Shown here piece after piece: positions 1-8,502 of a stretch of 64,000 bases of DNA. The position numbers and the translations under genes were made by a program. The DNA is from Polaribacter porphyrae (GTDB taxonomy: Bacteria > Bacteroidota > Bacteroidia > Flavobacteriales > Flavobacteriaceae), in contig NZ_MSCN01000001.1 of the NCBI RefSeq assembly GCF_002954685.1, forward strand, positions 3,464,400 to 3,528,399, given 5' to 3'. Numbering within the stretch: position 1 is the first letter of the stretch; each line of letters opens with the position of its first letter. A model generated the notes under the pieces. That model did not search any database, had not been told where the DNA came from, and saw only the letters and a list, made by a program, of their open reading frames with translations.

Positions 1-26
1 AAAGCCAGCTATTGCTGGCTTTTTTT
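1..26. terminator. Bidirectional intrinsic terminator
   Basis: A perfect 9-bp stem (1-9 with 14-22) closes a TATT loop and is followed on the plus strand by a T run. Its left arm begins at the window edge with AAA, so it can also end accD, whose stop codon at 25-27 overlaps the T run. It probably serves a plus-strand gene left of the window as well. Confidence 0.85.
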
Positions 27-897
27 AATGCTTATTTTCTTGTCTGACAGGAATATTTTGAATTAAATCAATATATAAGTTTACTTGTTTTTTTAAATTT
101 TTTCTTTCATAAATAGCATCTAGAAATCCATGTTCTAAAACAAATTCTGAACGTTGAAAACCTTCTGGTAATTCTTTACCAGTGGTGTCTTTAACAACCC
201 TTGGGCCAGCAAAAGCAATTAATGCATTTGGTTCTGCAATATTAATATCGCCTAACATAGCATAAGAAGCAGTTGTACCACCAGTTGTTGGGTCAGTACA
301 TAATGAGATATAAGGAATTTTAACTTCTGCAAGTTGAGCTAATTTTGCAGAGGTTTTTACTAATTGCATTAAAGAAAGTGATGCTTCCATCATTCTAGCT
401 CCTCCAGATTTAGAAATCATTAAAAAAGGAATTTTATTTTGAATAGCATAATCAATAGCTCTTGCAATTTTTTCGCCAACTACAGAACCCATAGAACCTC
501 CAATAAAAGCAAAATCCATTGCTGCAATTACCAAATCTTTACCTAAAGATTTACCAACTGCAGTTCTTACAGCGTCTTTTAATTTTGTTTTTTCTTGAGC
601 TGCTTTAACTCTATCTGTATATTTTTTGGTGTCCTCAAATTTTAATGGATCTTTAGAAGTTAATTTTTCATTTAACTCTTCAAATTTATTATCATCAAAA
701 AATAACTCGAAATATTCTTTGCTACCAATTCTTACATGATAACCATCTTCTGGGCTTACATATAAATTCTTTTTTAGTTCTTCAGTATCTATAATTTTTC
801 CACTAGGAGTTTTATACCAAAGACCTTTGGGTGTGTCTTTCTTATCTTCTGTTGGAGTTTGAATTCCTTTATCTGTTCTTTTAAACCAAGCACTCAT
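25..897 (-). CDS. accD: Acetyl-CoA carboxylase carboxyltransferase subunit beta
   Basis: Beta subunit of the carboxyltransferase that moves the carboxyl group from carboxybiotin to acetyl-CoA, giving malonyl-CoA for fatty acid synthesis in the cytoplasm. The 290-residue length fits the family. The crotonase-fold core is clear: [17 protein letters not shown] near 130-147, [11 protein letters not shown] near 163-173 and the glycine-rich [16 protein letters not shown] near 203-218. The N-terminal region aligns with the family zinc ribbon, but the four cysteine positions read T30, G33, S48 and D51, so no zinc can be bound there. That appears to be a flavobacterial trait rather than an error, because the surrounding residues are well kept. 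accA is not nearby. A Bacteroidota -7 element lies about 60 bp upstream. Confidence 0.96.
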   Translation of the reverse strand: MSAWFKRTDKGIQTPTEDKKDTPKGLWYKTPSGKIIDTEELKKNLYVSPEDGYHVRIGSKEYFELFFDDNKFEELNEKLTSKDPLKFEDTKKYTDRVKAAQEKTKLKDAVRTAVGKSLGKDLVIAAMDFAFIGGSMGSVVGEKIARAIDYAIQNKIPFLMISKSGGARMMEASLSLMQLVKTSAKLAQLAEVKIPYISLCTDPTTGGTTASYAMLGDINIAEPNALIAFAGPRVVKDTTGKELPEGFQRSEFVLEHGFLDAIYERKNLKKQVNLYIDLIQNIPVRQENKH

Positions 898-955
898 AGA
901 TTTGTTTGTTTAAAAATTGTTGTTTGTTTTTATTCCTTAAAAAAGAAACCAAATA

Positions 956-963
956 CAAATGTA
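956..963 (-). promoter_or_regulatory. Predicted -7 element for accD
   Basis: On the minus strand this reads TACATTTG, a perfect match to the Bacteroidota -7 consensus TAnnTTTG, about 60 bp before the accD start. No TTG lies at the usual distance upstream, so only the -7 half is supported. Confidence 0.5.
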
Positions 964-996
964 ACAGAATTTTGTTAAGTATTTACTGCAAACAAA

Positions 997-1032
997 AAAA
1001 AAGCATTTTGAAATTTTTCAAAATGCTTTTTT
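997..1032 (-). terminator. Intrinsic terminator after fbaA
   Basis: An 11-bp stem (GCATTTTGAAA at 1003-1013 with its complement at 1016-1026; the innermost pairs probably open to form the loop) lies just past the fbaA stop. Read on the minus strand it is followed by a run of T. The T run at 1027-1032 on the plus strand makes it look bidirectional. Confidence 0.85.
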
Positions 1033-1052
1033 AAAGATTTATTCTTTAAAAT

Positions 1053-2120
1053 TTATAATGTATTTACATTATTTAAATCTGCAAATGCTTGTTTTAATCT
1101 TGTTTTAAAAGTCTCTTCTCCTAAACGTAACCATTTTCTAGGATCATAATATTTTTTGTTAGGTTGATCTGATCCTTCAGGATTACCAATTTGAGTTGCT
1201 AAATAATCTGCTTTTCCTTGCATGTAATCACGAATTCCTTCTGTGAAGGCGAATTGTAAATCTGTATCAATATTCATTTTAATTACACCATAGCCAATAG
1301 CTTCTCTAATTTCTTCTAAAGTAGAACCAGATCCTCCATGAAAAACAAAATCAATATGATTTTCTTCAACACCATATTTTTTTGTAATAAATTCTTGAGA
1401 GTTCTTTAAAATTTTAGGAGTTAATTTTACGTTTCCAGGTCTGTAAACTCCATGAACATTACCAAAAGCAGCAGCAATTGTAAATTGTGGAGAAACTTTC
1501 ATCAACTCTTCATAAGCATAGGCTACTTCTTCTGGTTGTGTATATAATTTAGAAGCATCTACATCAGAATTATCAACACCATCTTCTTCACCACCTGTAA
1601 TACCTAATTCAATTTCTAAAGTCATACCCATCTTGCTCATCCTAGCCAAGTATTCTTTACATATTTCGATGTTTTCTTCTAATGGTTCTTCTGATAAGTC
1701 TATCATGTGAGAACTGTATAATGGCTTCCCTGTTTCTTCAAAATGCTTCTCTGATGCGTCTAAAAGACCATCAATCCATGGTAATAATTTCTTTGCACAA
1801 TGGTCTGTATGTAAAATTACAGGTACTCCATAAGCAACAGCTAATTCATGAATATGTTTAGCACCAGCAATGCCTCCTGCTATTGCAGCTTTTTGATTTT
1901 CATTAGACAGGCCTTTACCTGCTTGAAATTGAGCACCACCATTAGAAAACTGAATAATTACTGGTGCATTTAATTCTTTTGCAGTTTCTAAAACACCATT
2001 AATTGTATTAGAACCAACAACATTAACTGCTGGCAAAGCAAAACCTTTTTCTTTTGCGTAGTTAAAAATTTCTTGAACTTCTTTACCTGTTGCTACACCA
2101 GGTTTAATATTATGACTCAT
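1053..2120 (-). CDS. fbaA: Class II fructose-bisphosphate aldolase
   Basis: Zinc-dependent aldolase that reversibly cleaves fructose 1,6-bisphosphate to glyceraldehyde 3-phosphate and dihydroxyacetone phosphate (glycolysis and gluconeogenesis). The 355-residue size is typical of the long FbaA type. Zinc-site and catalytic motifs are visible: VILHTDHCAKK (His/Asp), LEIELGITGGEEDGVD, GNVHGVYRPG and FVFHGGSGS, with the substrate-binding NIDTD near the C-terminus. It is a single gene with its own terminator and a consensus-like promoter. A perfect inverted repeat at 2199-2214 lies just upstream of the promoter and could be an operator. Nothing in the protein looks unusual. Confidence 0.97.
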   Translation of the reverse strand: MSHNIKPGVATGKEVQEIFNYAKEKGFALPAVNVVGSNTINGVLETAKELNAPVIIQFSNGGAQFQAGKGLSNENQKAAIAGGIAGAKHIHELAVAYGVPVILHTDHCAKKLLPWIDGLLDASEKHFEETGKPLYSSHMIDLSEEPLEENIEICKEYLARMSKMGMTLEIELGITGGEEDGVDNSDVDASKLYTQPEEVAYAYEELMKVSPQFTIAAAFGNVHGVYRPGNVKLTPKILKNSQEFITKKYGVEENHIDFVFHGGSGSTLEEIREAIGYGVIKMNIDTDLQFAFTEGIRDYMQGKADYLATQIGNPEGSDQPNKKYYDPRKWLRLGEETFKTRLKQAFADLNNVNTL

Positions 2121-2152
2121 TGTAACGTTTTTTTATTTGATATTTATCTCCC

Positions 2153-2186
2153 CAAAAATAGTAAAATATGTACTCTTTTTTAACAA
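2153..2186 (-). promoter_or_regulatory. Predicted fbaA promoter
   Basis: The minus strand carries TTG (2184-2186), a 23-nt spacer and TATTTTTG (2153-2160), a perfect -7 match. The spacing is at the long end of the usual range. The start codon lies about 33 bp downstream of the -7 element. Confidence 0.55.
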
Positions 2187-2198
2187 TAAGCTTTATAA

Positions 2199-2214
2199 AT
2201 AACGAAAACGTTAT
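2199..2214. promoter_or_regulatory. Perfect inverted repeat upstream of fbaA
   Basis: ATAACG and CGTTAT flank an AAAA centre with no mismatch. The repeat sits 13 bp upstream of the predicted -33 element of fbaA, a normal place for an activator or repressor site. It also lies just past the tamL stop codon, so a weak hairpin terminator for tamL is the alternative, though no T run follows on the minus strand. Confidence 0.4.
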
Positions 2215-2219
2215 CTTTT

Positions 2220-4733
2220 TTAGAAAGGATAGTTAATACCTATATTATATACAGCATTGGTAAAGTTATAGTTTTTAAACCATTTATTTCCATCTAAATA
2301 GGGTTCATAAGTTTTAAAACCAACATCAAAACGAACAATTAAAAAGTTAAAATCTAATCTTGCTCCAAAACCAGAACCAACTGCAATATTTTGCAAGGAT
2401 GATAAGCTATTCAGTTTTGCATCATTTTCTACAAAGCTAGAACCAGAAATATCCCAAATATTACCAGCGTCAATAAATAAAGCTCCTTTTAATCTACTAA
2501 TAACATCAAAACGATATTCTGCACTTGTTAAAAATTTAAAACTACCTGTATTAAATTCTAATCCAGAATTTCTTCTACCTGGTCCAAGTTCGTAAGTTTG
2601 CCAAGCTCTAATATCATTAGAACCACCAGCAAAATAACTTTTTACAAAAGGTACATCAGAATTATCATAGGTTACAATTGCACCTAAAAAAGTTCTAAAA
2701 CCAAATACAGAGTTTGTTGTACCAATGCTCCAGAATTTCTTATACTCAATATCAGTTTTAAAATATTGAGCTAATGGAATGCCTATAAATGTTTTTTTAT
2801 TATTTGCATTTGTTTTTTTAGAGAGTAACCCCAATATGTTTCCAGAATTAGAGACTCTTATTTTAAAAAATGAAAAATCATTGTCTTCAAAATTCGATTG
2901 GTTATTGTATGTGTAAGAATATGCAATTACAGGAATTAAAAAATCTGATGTAATAATATTAAATCGATTTAAGATATTAAGTGAGGTATTGAATTCATCT
3001 GGATTTGAATTTCTGAAACCAGTATCACCTGCAACTCTGCGTATAAAATTTAAAGAAGATGCAACTTGTGTATTATCTCTAGCAAGTGGAAAATTGGTAT
3101 TCGTATTATTTACATTATCATAAACTTGAGCAACATTATTTAATGTTTCAAATTCTGAACTATATATATTAAAGTAACTGTTTACGTTCAAATTTTTGAT
3201 GTATTGTACATTTAGTACTTCTAATTGTATGGTTTTTTTTGGATTGTATTGCCATTTATAATCTGTTAAGAATGTAAATGTTTGCCTATCTAAACCAATA
3301 TTTTTTTGAAAACTAAACCCTGCAGAAAATAATGTTCTAGGAGACATTCTTTTGGGTACCAATTTACCCAACCCAAAAGGAGCTACAAATCTTGGTACTT
3401 CAATAGAAACATCAGTACCAATTTCCCATCCAGGGCCATTATTAGAATTGAACCAAGAACCTAACATTGATAGTTTTAATAATTCAGCACCTTTAAATGT
3501 ATTTCTATTTGTAATAGAAAATTTTGCAGAAGTACCAATATTCCTTATGTTAGAATGTGTAAGTTCAGTTTCAAAACCTATGGTATATTTTTCAATTGGT
3601 GCAAGACGAATATCCATTTTTAATTCACTTTCATCATCAGAAAAACTGGAGAAATTAATATTTGTAGTTTTAAAATTTTGTAATGACTTTAAATGAGTTC
3701 TTGTTAAATTTCTTAAGGTATCTTTATACACATCATCTTTTATTAAAAAAATAGATTGAGATAAATATTTGGGATTGTATTTTACTTTATCATGAGCTAA
3801 AAAGTTGATTCCTTTATATCTTAAAGTATCTCTGTAGGGCTCTCCAATTTTAGTAAAAGAATAATCTGTGTAAACGTTTACTTCTTTTATGGTGTGAACT
3901 TTATAAGGTTTTTCATTATACTTACCATCTTTTTCTTCTAGTTTATTGGCAGACATTATAAAATCTACATTAACTTTATTATCTGTTCTAGTAGAATCTA
4001 AATATATATAAAAACCTAAAGCAGATTCTGTAAAATTATAAATACCATTGTTTCTAAATAATTTTACAACATTTGAAGCTTCATTTCTAAAAGTTTGATC
4101 TTTATACTGATTTCCTTTTTTTAGTAAAGTTTTTAGATTTGAGTTTTTATAGATAGAGTCTAAAACAGGTGACTCGATTTTTATGTTTATGGTGTCTAAA
4201 GTTGTAGGCTTCCCTTTATTGATGATGTATTTTACAATTGCTTTTTTATTGATAGAATCTCTTTCGATTTCTGTTGATACAGAAGATTTAAAATAACCTT
4301 GATTTTTGTAATATGCCCATAAATTATCACGTGTTTTTTTTACTTTTAGTTTACTTACTATCTGGGGTGATTCGTAATTTAAAAGCCATTTATTTAAATT
4401 AATAAATGAGTTAGCATAAGCAATACTTTGTTTTTCTGAAAAAATATTTTTTACAAATTTGTATGAGTTAGGATTCTCTTTTGCCCATTCTTTTGGTGTT
4501 TTTGGTTTATCATGATTCCCTAAATTGTGAATATATAATCCTAAAGGCAATCCTAATAAACGCGAATTTCGCTTTTGAAGAATATATTTTTGTAAGTCTC
4601 TGCCACTAGTTTTTACACTATCTAATAAAATAATATTTTTTGTGAGCATAAAATCACCATCTGCTACATGTTTAGTAGAATTACATGAAGCAAAAAATAC
4701 AATTAGTAAAAAATAAGTGGTGTATTTTTTCAT
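2220..4733 (-). CDS. tamL: TamL-type BamA-family outer-membrane lipoprotein
   Basis: Likely the lipid-anchored Omp85-family partner of TamB in Bacteroidota, acting in outer-membrane assembly or envelope lipid transport. The start is placed at the internal ATG (4731-4733) because it directly begins a lipoprotein signal peptide ending FFASC (C17); the upstream in-frame extension has no such logic and runs into the divergent promoter region. POTRA-like segments fill roughly residues 80-400, and a C-terminal surface-antigen beta-barrel follows, with FAGGSNDIRAWQTYELGPG as the Omp85 loop motif and a terminal aromatic residue (ending YPF). The 837-residue length fits TamL. No tamB is in the window. 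The SAM-type methyltransferase at 4803 is transcribed divergently. Confidence 0.88.
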   Translation of the reverse strand: MKKYTTYFLLIVFFASCNSTKHVADGDFMLTKNIILLDSVKTSGRDLQKYILQKRNSRLLGLPLGLYIHNLGNHDKPKTPKEWAKENPNSYKFVKNIFSEKQSIAYANSFINLNKWLLNYESPQIVSKLKVKKTRDNLWAYYKNQGYFKSSVSTEIERDSINKKAIVKYIINKGKPTTLDTINIKIESPVLDSIYKNSNLKTLLKKGNQYKDQTFRNEASNVVKLFRNNGIYNFTESALGFYIYLDSTRTDNKVNVDFIMSANKLEEKDGKYNEKPYKVHTIKEVNVYTDYSFTKIGEPYRDTLRYKGINFLAHDKVKYNPKYLSQSIFLIKDDVYKDTLRNLTRTHLKSLQNFKTTNINFSSFSDDESELKMDIRLAPIEKYTIGFETELTHSNIRNIGTSAKFSITNRNTFKGAELLKLSMLGSWFNSNNGPGWEIGTDVSIEVPRFVAPFGLGKLVPKRMSPRTLFSAGFSFQKNIGLDRQTFTFLTDYKWQYNPKKTIQLEVLNVQYIKNLNVNSYFNIYSSEFETLNNVAQVYDNVNNTNTNFPLARDNTQVASSLNFIRRVAGDTGFRNSNPDEFNTSLNILNRFNIITSDFLIPVIAYSYTYNNQSNFEDNDFSFFKIRVSNSGNILGLLSKKTNANNKKTFIGIPLAQYFKTDIEYKKFWSIGTTNSVFGFRTFLGAIVTYDNSDVPFVKSYFAGGSNDIRAWQTYELGPGRRNSGLEFNTGSFKFLTSAEYRFDVISRLKGALFIDAGNIWDISGSSFVENDAKLNSLSSLQNIAVGSGFGARLDFNFLIVRFDVGFKTYEPYLDGNKWFKNYNFTNAVYNIGINYPF

Positions 4734-4802
4734 TACTTTAGCGATGCAAAGAATATCAAAAATAGTATATTTTAACGGTTTTTTCTTATTTACAATCAAT
4801 TA

Positions 4803-5531
4803 ATGAATATCTCTAAAAGTCAACTAAAATTAATAACAAGTTTATCGCAAAAAAAGTATAGACTTAAGCATAGATTATTTATTGCTGAAGGTATAAAAGT
4901 GGTACAAGAATTTCTAAAATCATCTTTAGAAATAGAAAATATTTTTTTGGTTGATGATCTTGAACTCGATATTCATTTAGACAAAGTTGTAAAAATATCT
5001 GAAACTGAATTAAAAAAAATCAGCAACTTAAAATCACCCAATAAGATTTTGGGAGTATTTAAAATTCCTGAAGAAAAAAAGATTCAACATAAAGGGTTAG
5101 TTGTTGCATTAGATGGTATTAATGATCCTGGTAATTTGGGTACTATTATAAGATTATGTGATTGGTTTGGAATTACACAATTACTATGTTCAAGAGATAC
5201 AGTAGATTGTTATAATCCTAAAGTTGTACAGTCAAGTATGGGATCTTTAACAAGAGTTTCTATTATTTACACAGATTTAGAAAACTTTATACAAGAAACT
5301 ACTTTGCCAACCTTTGTTGCTGATATGGATGGTGCTAATATTTATCAATCTAAATTACCTAAAGAAGGAGTTTTGATTATGGGAAATGAAGCAAATGGAG
5401 TTTCAGAAAAGGTTAAAAAAAGTATTTTAAATACAATCGCTATTCCAAGATTTGGACAAGTTAAAGAAACAGAAAGCTTAAATGTAGCCACTGCAACTGC
5501 TATTTTATTGAGTGAGTTTAGAAGAGGTTAA
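4803..5531 (+). CDS. TrmH/SpoU-family RNA 2'-O-methyltransferase
   Basis: Predicted SPOUT methyltransferase that transfers a methyl group from S-adenosylmethionine to a ribose 2'-OH in rRNA or tRNA. The N-terminal substrate-binding domain includes KHRLFIAEGIKVVQEFL. The knotted catalytic domain has all three family motifs: motif 1 GINDPGNLGTIIRLCDWFG near 101-119, motif 2 LIMGNEANGVS near 192-202, and motif 3 IPRFGQVKETESLNVATATAILL near 213-235. The length of 242 fits. It is divergent from tamL with only about 70 bp between the chosen starts. The exact RNA target (23S G2251-like or another) cannot be read from sequence, so no symbol is given. Confidence 0.92.
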   Translation: MNISKSQLKLITSLSQKKYRLKHRLFIAEGIKVVQEFLKSSLEIENIFLVDDLELDIHLDKVVKISETELKKISNLKSPNKILGVFKIPEEKKIQHKGLVVALDGINDPGNLGTIIRLCDWFGITQLLCSRDTVDCYNPKVVQSSMGSLTRVSIIYTDLENFIQETTLPTFVADMDGANIYQSKLPKEGVLIMGNEANGVSEKVKKSILNTIAIPRFGQVKETESLNVATATAILLSEFRRG

Positions 5532-5578
5532 CAGCAATTAGTAGCAGTTTTTAGTAAGCTGGTTTGAGAAAAGATTAT

Positions 5579-5995
5579 ATGAAGAAAATCATTCTAAAAA
5601 TTAATAATCTAACAGAAAAATTGCATCTGATTATTTATCAAATAACAATAGCTTTTACTTTGTTTTTTTACTTTGTGTTAAAAGGAGCAACAGGTCACAA
5701 GTTTGTGATTACTAGTGAAGAGGTAATATATTCAATTTTAATACTTTTAGCGTTTATTTTTAGTGGATTGTACGAAGAACGAGGTAAATTTGGTCAATCT
5801 TTTAATAAAGTAATTTCTTGCTTGCTTTTAATCTTTGCTATTCTAACTTTTGTGATGGCATTATATTATTTGTATTTTACTTTCACTTTTGATTATGGAT
5901 TTAAAGAAGAGCTAATTTTCTTTTTACTTCCAATACTTTTTACTTGGTGTAATTTTTATTTGATAAAAAAGATAATTAAAGAATTAAGAAAATAA
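5579..5995 (+). CDS. Small four-helix membrane protein, unknown function
   Basis: Not recognised. The ATG at 5579 is preferred over an in-frame TTG at 5564. The 138-residue product has a short basic N-terminus and about four hydrophobic helices (roughly 15-35, 48-65, 82-105 and 115-132), with a short charged loop (YEERGKFGQSFNK) between the second and third and a basic tail (KKIIKELRK). It is probably an inner-membrane protein. It follows the RNA methyltransferase at 47 bp and converges on porT. A degenerate AGC-rich intergenic stretch precedes it. Codon use looks like that of its neighbours, so it is probably a real lineage-specific gene. Confidence 0.65.
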   Translation: MKKIILKINNLTEKLHLIIYQITIAFTLFFYFVLKGATGHKFVITSEEVIYSILILLAFIFSGLYEERGKFGQSFNKVISCLLLIFAILTFVMALYYLYFTFTFDYGFKEELIFFLLPILFTWCNFYLIKKIIKELRK

Positions 5996-6058
5996 ATAAA
6001 TTTTCAATCAGATTAAAAGAAAGAAAAACTTTACAATTTTTTTACTTTACAGCTAAAT

Positions 6059-6757
6059 TTACTCAAAAGCCAAATTCAAAAACACACCTCTTGTTCCCAT
6101 ATAGTTTACTGGAGCTGTCCATTGGCTATTGGGGTCGTTATCATATTTTATTTCATTATTAATAGCAAAAATACCACGAATTGAAGGTGAGAACTTAAAG
6201 AAATACAAATAAATATCTATACCAATACCAACCTCGTACATAAAGTTATGTGTTTTCATTCTAAATTGCCCTTGAGAGTTATCTTCTTGATTACTTTCAT
6301 TACTGGTAAAATTGTAATTATAAGAAACCCCAGCTAACAAATAAGGACGAATATTTTTATATCGATCAGTACTAAACTTTAAAATAACTGGTACATGCAA
6401 AAAAGTAGAACTTACTTCTCTAACACTATCTCTTTCTGTAGTTAAATGATTAAAATAGATATTTTTAGAATTGGTCATTAAACCAGGTTCTAAACGTAAG
6501 TTTAAGTTTTTATGCAAACGTAAATCTGCAATTAAACCTACATTAAATCCTGTTGAAGGAGAAACTGTGATATTCGCATTTTGAATACTACTATTTCTTA
6601 AATTTAATTTAAAATCATTTTGATTCAAACCCAGATAAAAACCATAATGTATTTTTCTATCATCAAAAGTAGGTAGGTTTTCTACACGTTCTCTTTGTGT
6701 GTAAGCTTTAACAGCAAATAAAATGGCAAAACCGACAAGAAAATATTTTTTACTCAT
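6059..6757 (-). CDS. porT: PorT-family outer-membrane protein, type IX secretion
   Basis: Predicted outer-membrane beta-barrel of the PorT/SprT family, required for type IX secretion in Bacteroidota. A signal peptide (MSKKYFLVGFAILFAVKAYTQ) is followed by RKIHYGFYLGLNQNDF and alternating amphipathic strands to a C-terminal aromatic (FLNLAFE). The 232-residue length fits. It is the last gene of a tight operon behind nfu and ubiE (2-nt gap to ubiE), the arrangement I would expect of porT in flavobacteria. The rest of the T9SS core in this window (gldKLMN) is more than 50 kb away. Without a search, a generic PorT-like outer-membrane protein is the alternative. Confidence 0.8.
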   Translation of the reverse strand: MSKKYFLVGFAILFAVKAYTQRERVENLPTFDDRKIHYGFYLGLNQNDFKLNLRNSSIQNANITVSPSTGFNVGLIADLRLHKNLNLRLEPGLMTNSKNIYFNHLTTERDSVREVSSTFLHVPVILKFSTDRYKNIRPYLLAGVSYNYNFTSNESNQEDNSQGQFRMKTHNFMYEVGIGIDIYLYFFKFSPSIRGIFAINNEIKYDNDPNSQWTAPVNYMGTRGVFLNLAFE

Positions 6758-6759
6758 GC

Positions 6760-7491
6760 TTATTTAGTGGCAGTATAAATTGTTGCAACTCCAAAAGTTA
6801 CAGGTGTATCTTTAGTATGTGTAAACCCATTTTTTTGCAAAATATTGTTGAAAGCTTTACCAAAAGGAAAAGAATTTGCAGATTCTGATAAATATGAATA
6901 TGCAACTTTGTCTTTCGAGAATATTTTTCCGATTATAGGAAGAATAAAATTAGTATAAAATTTATAGCCTTGTTTAAATGGAAATTTTGTTGGGTTAGAT
7001 GTTTCAAGAATTACCAAAACACCTGTTGGTTTTAAAACTCTAGCAATTTCTTTTAGCCCTTTATTAAGATTTGCAAAGTTTCTTACACCAAATGAAACTG
7101 TAATTGCATCAAAAGTATTATCAGAAAAAGGCATATTTTCAGAATCGCCAACAATCATTTCTATTTTATCTGATAAATTTGCTTTAGAAATCTTTTGTTT
7201 ACCCACTTCTAACATTCCAGCAGAAATATCTAAACCAACTATTTTATCTGGTTTTAAGGCAGACATCATTATTGCTAAATCGCCTGTTCCTGTGGCAATA
7301 TCTAGTATTTGTTTAGGATTATTTTTACCAACAATCTCAACAACTTTTTTTCGCCATTTTACATCTATTCCTAAAGAAATTACTCGATTTAAATCATCGT
7401 AATTGCCAGAAATAGTATCGAACATTTGTGCAACTTGTTCTTTTTTACCAAGTTTAGAATCTTTATATGGGTTTATTTTTTCTGCTGACAT
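6760..7491 (-). CDS. ubiE: Demethylmenaquinone methyltransferase
   Basis: Class I SAM-dependent methyltransferase that makes menaquinone from demethylmenaquinone, the last step of the respiratory quinone pathway (menG/ubiE family). Motifs: [21 protein letters not shown] at the N-terminus, the SAM-binding [13 protein letters not shown] near 62-74, [12 protein letters not shown] near 84-95, and the family signature [26 protein letters not shown] near 130-155. The length of 243 is typical. It lies 3 nt from the end of the nfu gene and 2 nt from porT, so the three are surely co-transcribed. Flavobacteria use menaquinone, so the MenG activity is the relevant one. Confidence 0.96.
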   Translation of the reverse strand: MSAEKINPYKDSKLGKKEQVAQMFDTISGNYDDLNRVISLGIDVKWRKKVVEIVGKNNPKQILDIATGTGDLAIMMSALKPDKIVGLDISAGMLEVGKQKISKANLSDKIEMIVGDSENMPFSDNTFDAITVSFGVRNFANLNKGLKEIARVLKPTGVLVILETSNPTKFPFKQGYKFYTNFILPIIGKIFSKDKVAYSYLSESANSFPFGKAFNNILQKNGFTHTKDTPVTFGVATIYTATK

Positions 7492-7494
7492 TTT

Positions 7495-8403
7495 TTATCC
7501 GTTAATGGCTACAACTTCATTAATTTGATTAGGTAACATTTCTTTTAACAAGGTTTCGATTCCATTTTTTAATGTTGCAGTAGAAGATGGGCAACCACTA
7601 CAAGCACCTTGTAATATTACACTTACCACTTTATTTTGTTCATCATAAGAGCGAAAAGCAATATTACCTCCATCACCAGCAACTGCAGGTTTTATGTATT
7701 CGTCTAAAATGTCTACAATCTGTGCAGACACACCTTCGAGCTCAACCTTTTGAGTAACTTTTTCATCTTTTTTTTCTAAAGATGATTTACTAGGCAATTC
7801 TTTGATTATAGTTTTACCTTCAACTAAATATTCTCGAATAAAAGTTCTCACTTCTGCAAAAACTTCATTCCATTCTACCATATCATATTTGGTGATAGAA
7901 ATGTAATTATCAGAAATAAAAACTTCTTTAATAAATGGAAAATTAAATAATGACTGTGCTAAAGGCGATGATTTACTAGCTTCATCAATATTTTTAAATT
8001 CGACATCTGTTTGCGTTAATGCTTTATTAGTGCCAAATTTCATTACAGAAGGGTTTGGAGTGGTTTCTGCATACACTTCAATTGGCTCTCTTTTGGTAGA
8101 TGTTGAGGTTTCATTAACTACAATACCATCATTCGCTAAATAGGTTTCTATTTGCTCTCTTACCTCTTCTTGAACATCAATCCATTCAACAATATCAAAA
8201 CGTTGAATTGCAATAAAATTAGCTGTGATAAATATTTTTTTTACAAATGGTAAATAAAATAATTGTTGTGCTAAAGGAGAATTTTTTGCCTCATCAATAT
8301 TAGCGAATTCATAACTACCACCATTAATTAAAATCTTTGTGCTGTTGAATTTTATAATTGTATTATTGGTAGTTTCTTGAATGGTAATTTTTATCTCTTG
8401 CAT
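7495..8403 (-). CDS. NifU-family Fe-S scaffold with duplicated N-terminal domain
   Basis: Probable iron-sulfur cluster carrier of the Nfu type. Two tandem Nfu N-terminal domains are visible (about 1-90 and 108-200): each repeats a block like DEAKNSPLAQQLFYLPFVKK, then ITANFIAIQRFDIVEW and a DVQEEVREQIETYL-like helix. The C-terminal NifU domain (about 224-302) has AVAGDGGNIAF and the cluster-binding C-x-x-C at C268 and C271 (GACSGCPSS). It is the first gene of the nfu-ubiE-porT operon and carries a near-ideal Bacteroidota promoter. The duplicated N-terminal domain makes it longer than the usual 190-residue Nfu. Confidence 0.93.
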   Translation of the reverse strand: MQEIKITIQETTNNTIIKFNSTKILINGGSYEFANIDEAKNSPLAQQLFYLPFVKKIFITANFIAIQRFDIVEWIDVQEEVREQIETYLANDGIVVNETSTSTKREPIEVYAETTPNPSVMKFGTNKALTQTDVEFKNIDEASKSSPLAQSLFNFPFIKEVFISDNYISITKYDMVEWNEVFAEVRTFIREYLVEGKTIIKELPSKSSLEKKDEKVTQKVELEGVSAQIVDILDEYIKPAVAGDGGNIAFRSYDEQNKVVSVILQGACSGCPSSTATLKNGIETLLKEMLPNQINEVVAING

Positions 8404-8421
8404 AATCTAAAAAGTAAGTTG

Positions 8422-8450
8422 CAAAATTACGTCAAAAAACTGAATTGCAA
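8422..8450 (-). promoter_or_regulatory. Predicted promoter of the nfu-ubiE-porT operon
   Basis: Minus-strand TTG (8448-8450), an 18-nt spacer and TAATTTTG (8422-8429) match the Bacteroidota consensus TTG/TAnnTTTG exactly. The leader to the ATG is short, about 15 nt. Confidence 0.75.
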
Positions 8451-8451
8451 T

Positions 8452-8490
8452 AAAAAAGACCTTGTATTTCTAAAACATACAAGGTCTTTT
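8452..8490 (-). terminator. Intrinsic terminator after the FadL-like gene
   Basis: A 13-bp stem (8454-8466 with 8478-8490, containing AAGACCTTGTA) is followed on the minus strand by a T run. It separates the upstream porin gene from the nfu operon promoter, which begins at 8450. Confidence 0.88.
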
Positions 8491-8502
8491 CATTTTTTTA
8501 AA

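Noticed and set aside
2199..2214. Terminator for tamL
   Set aside because: The stem is good but no T run follows on the minus strand, so it is listed as a possible operator instead.
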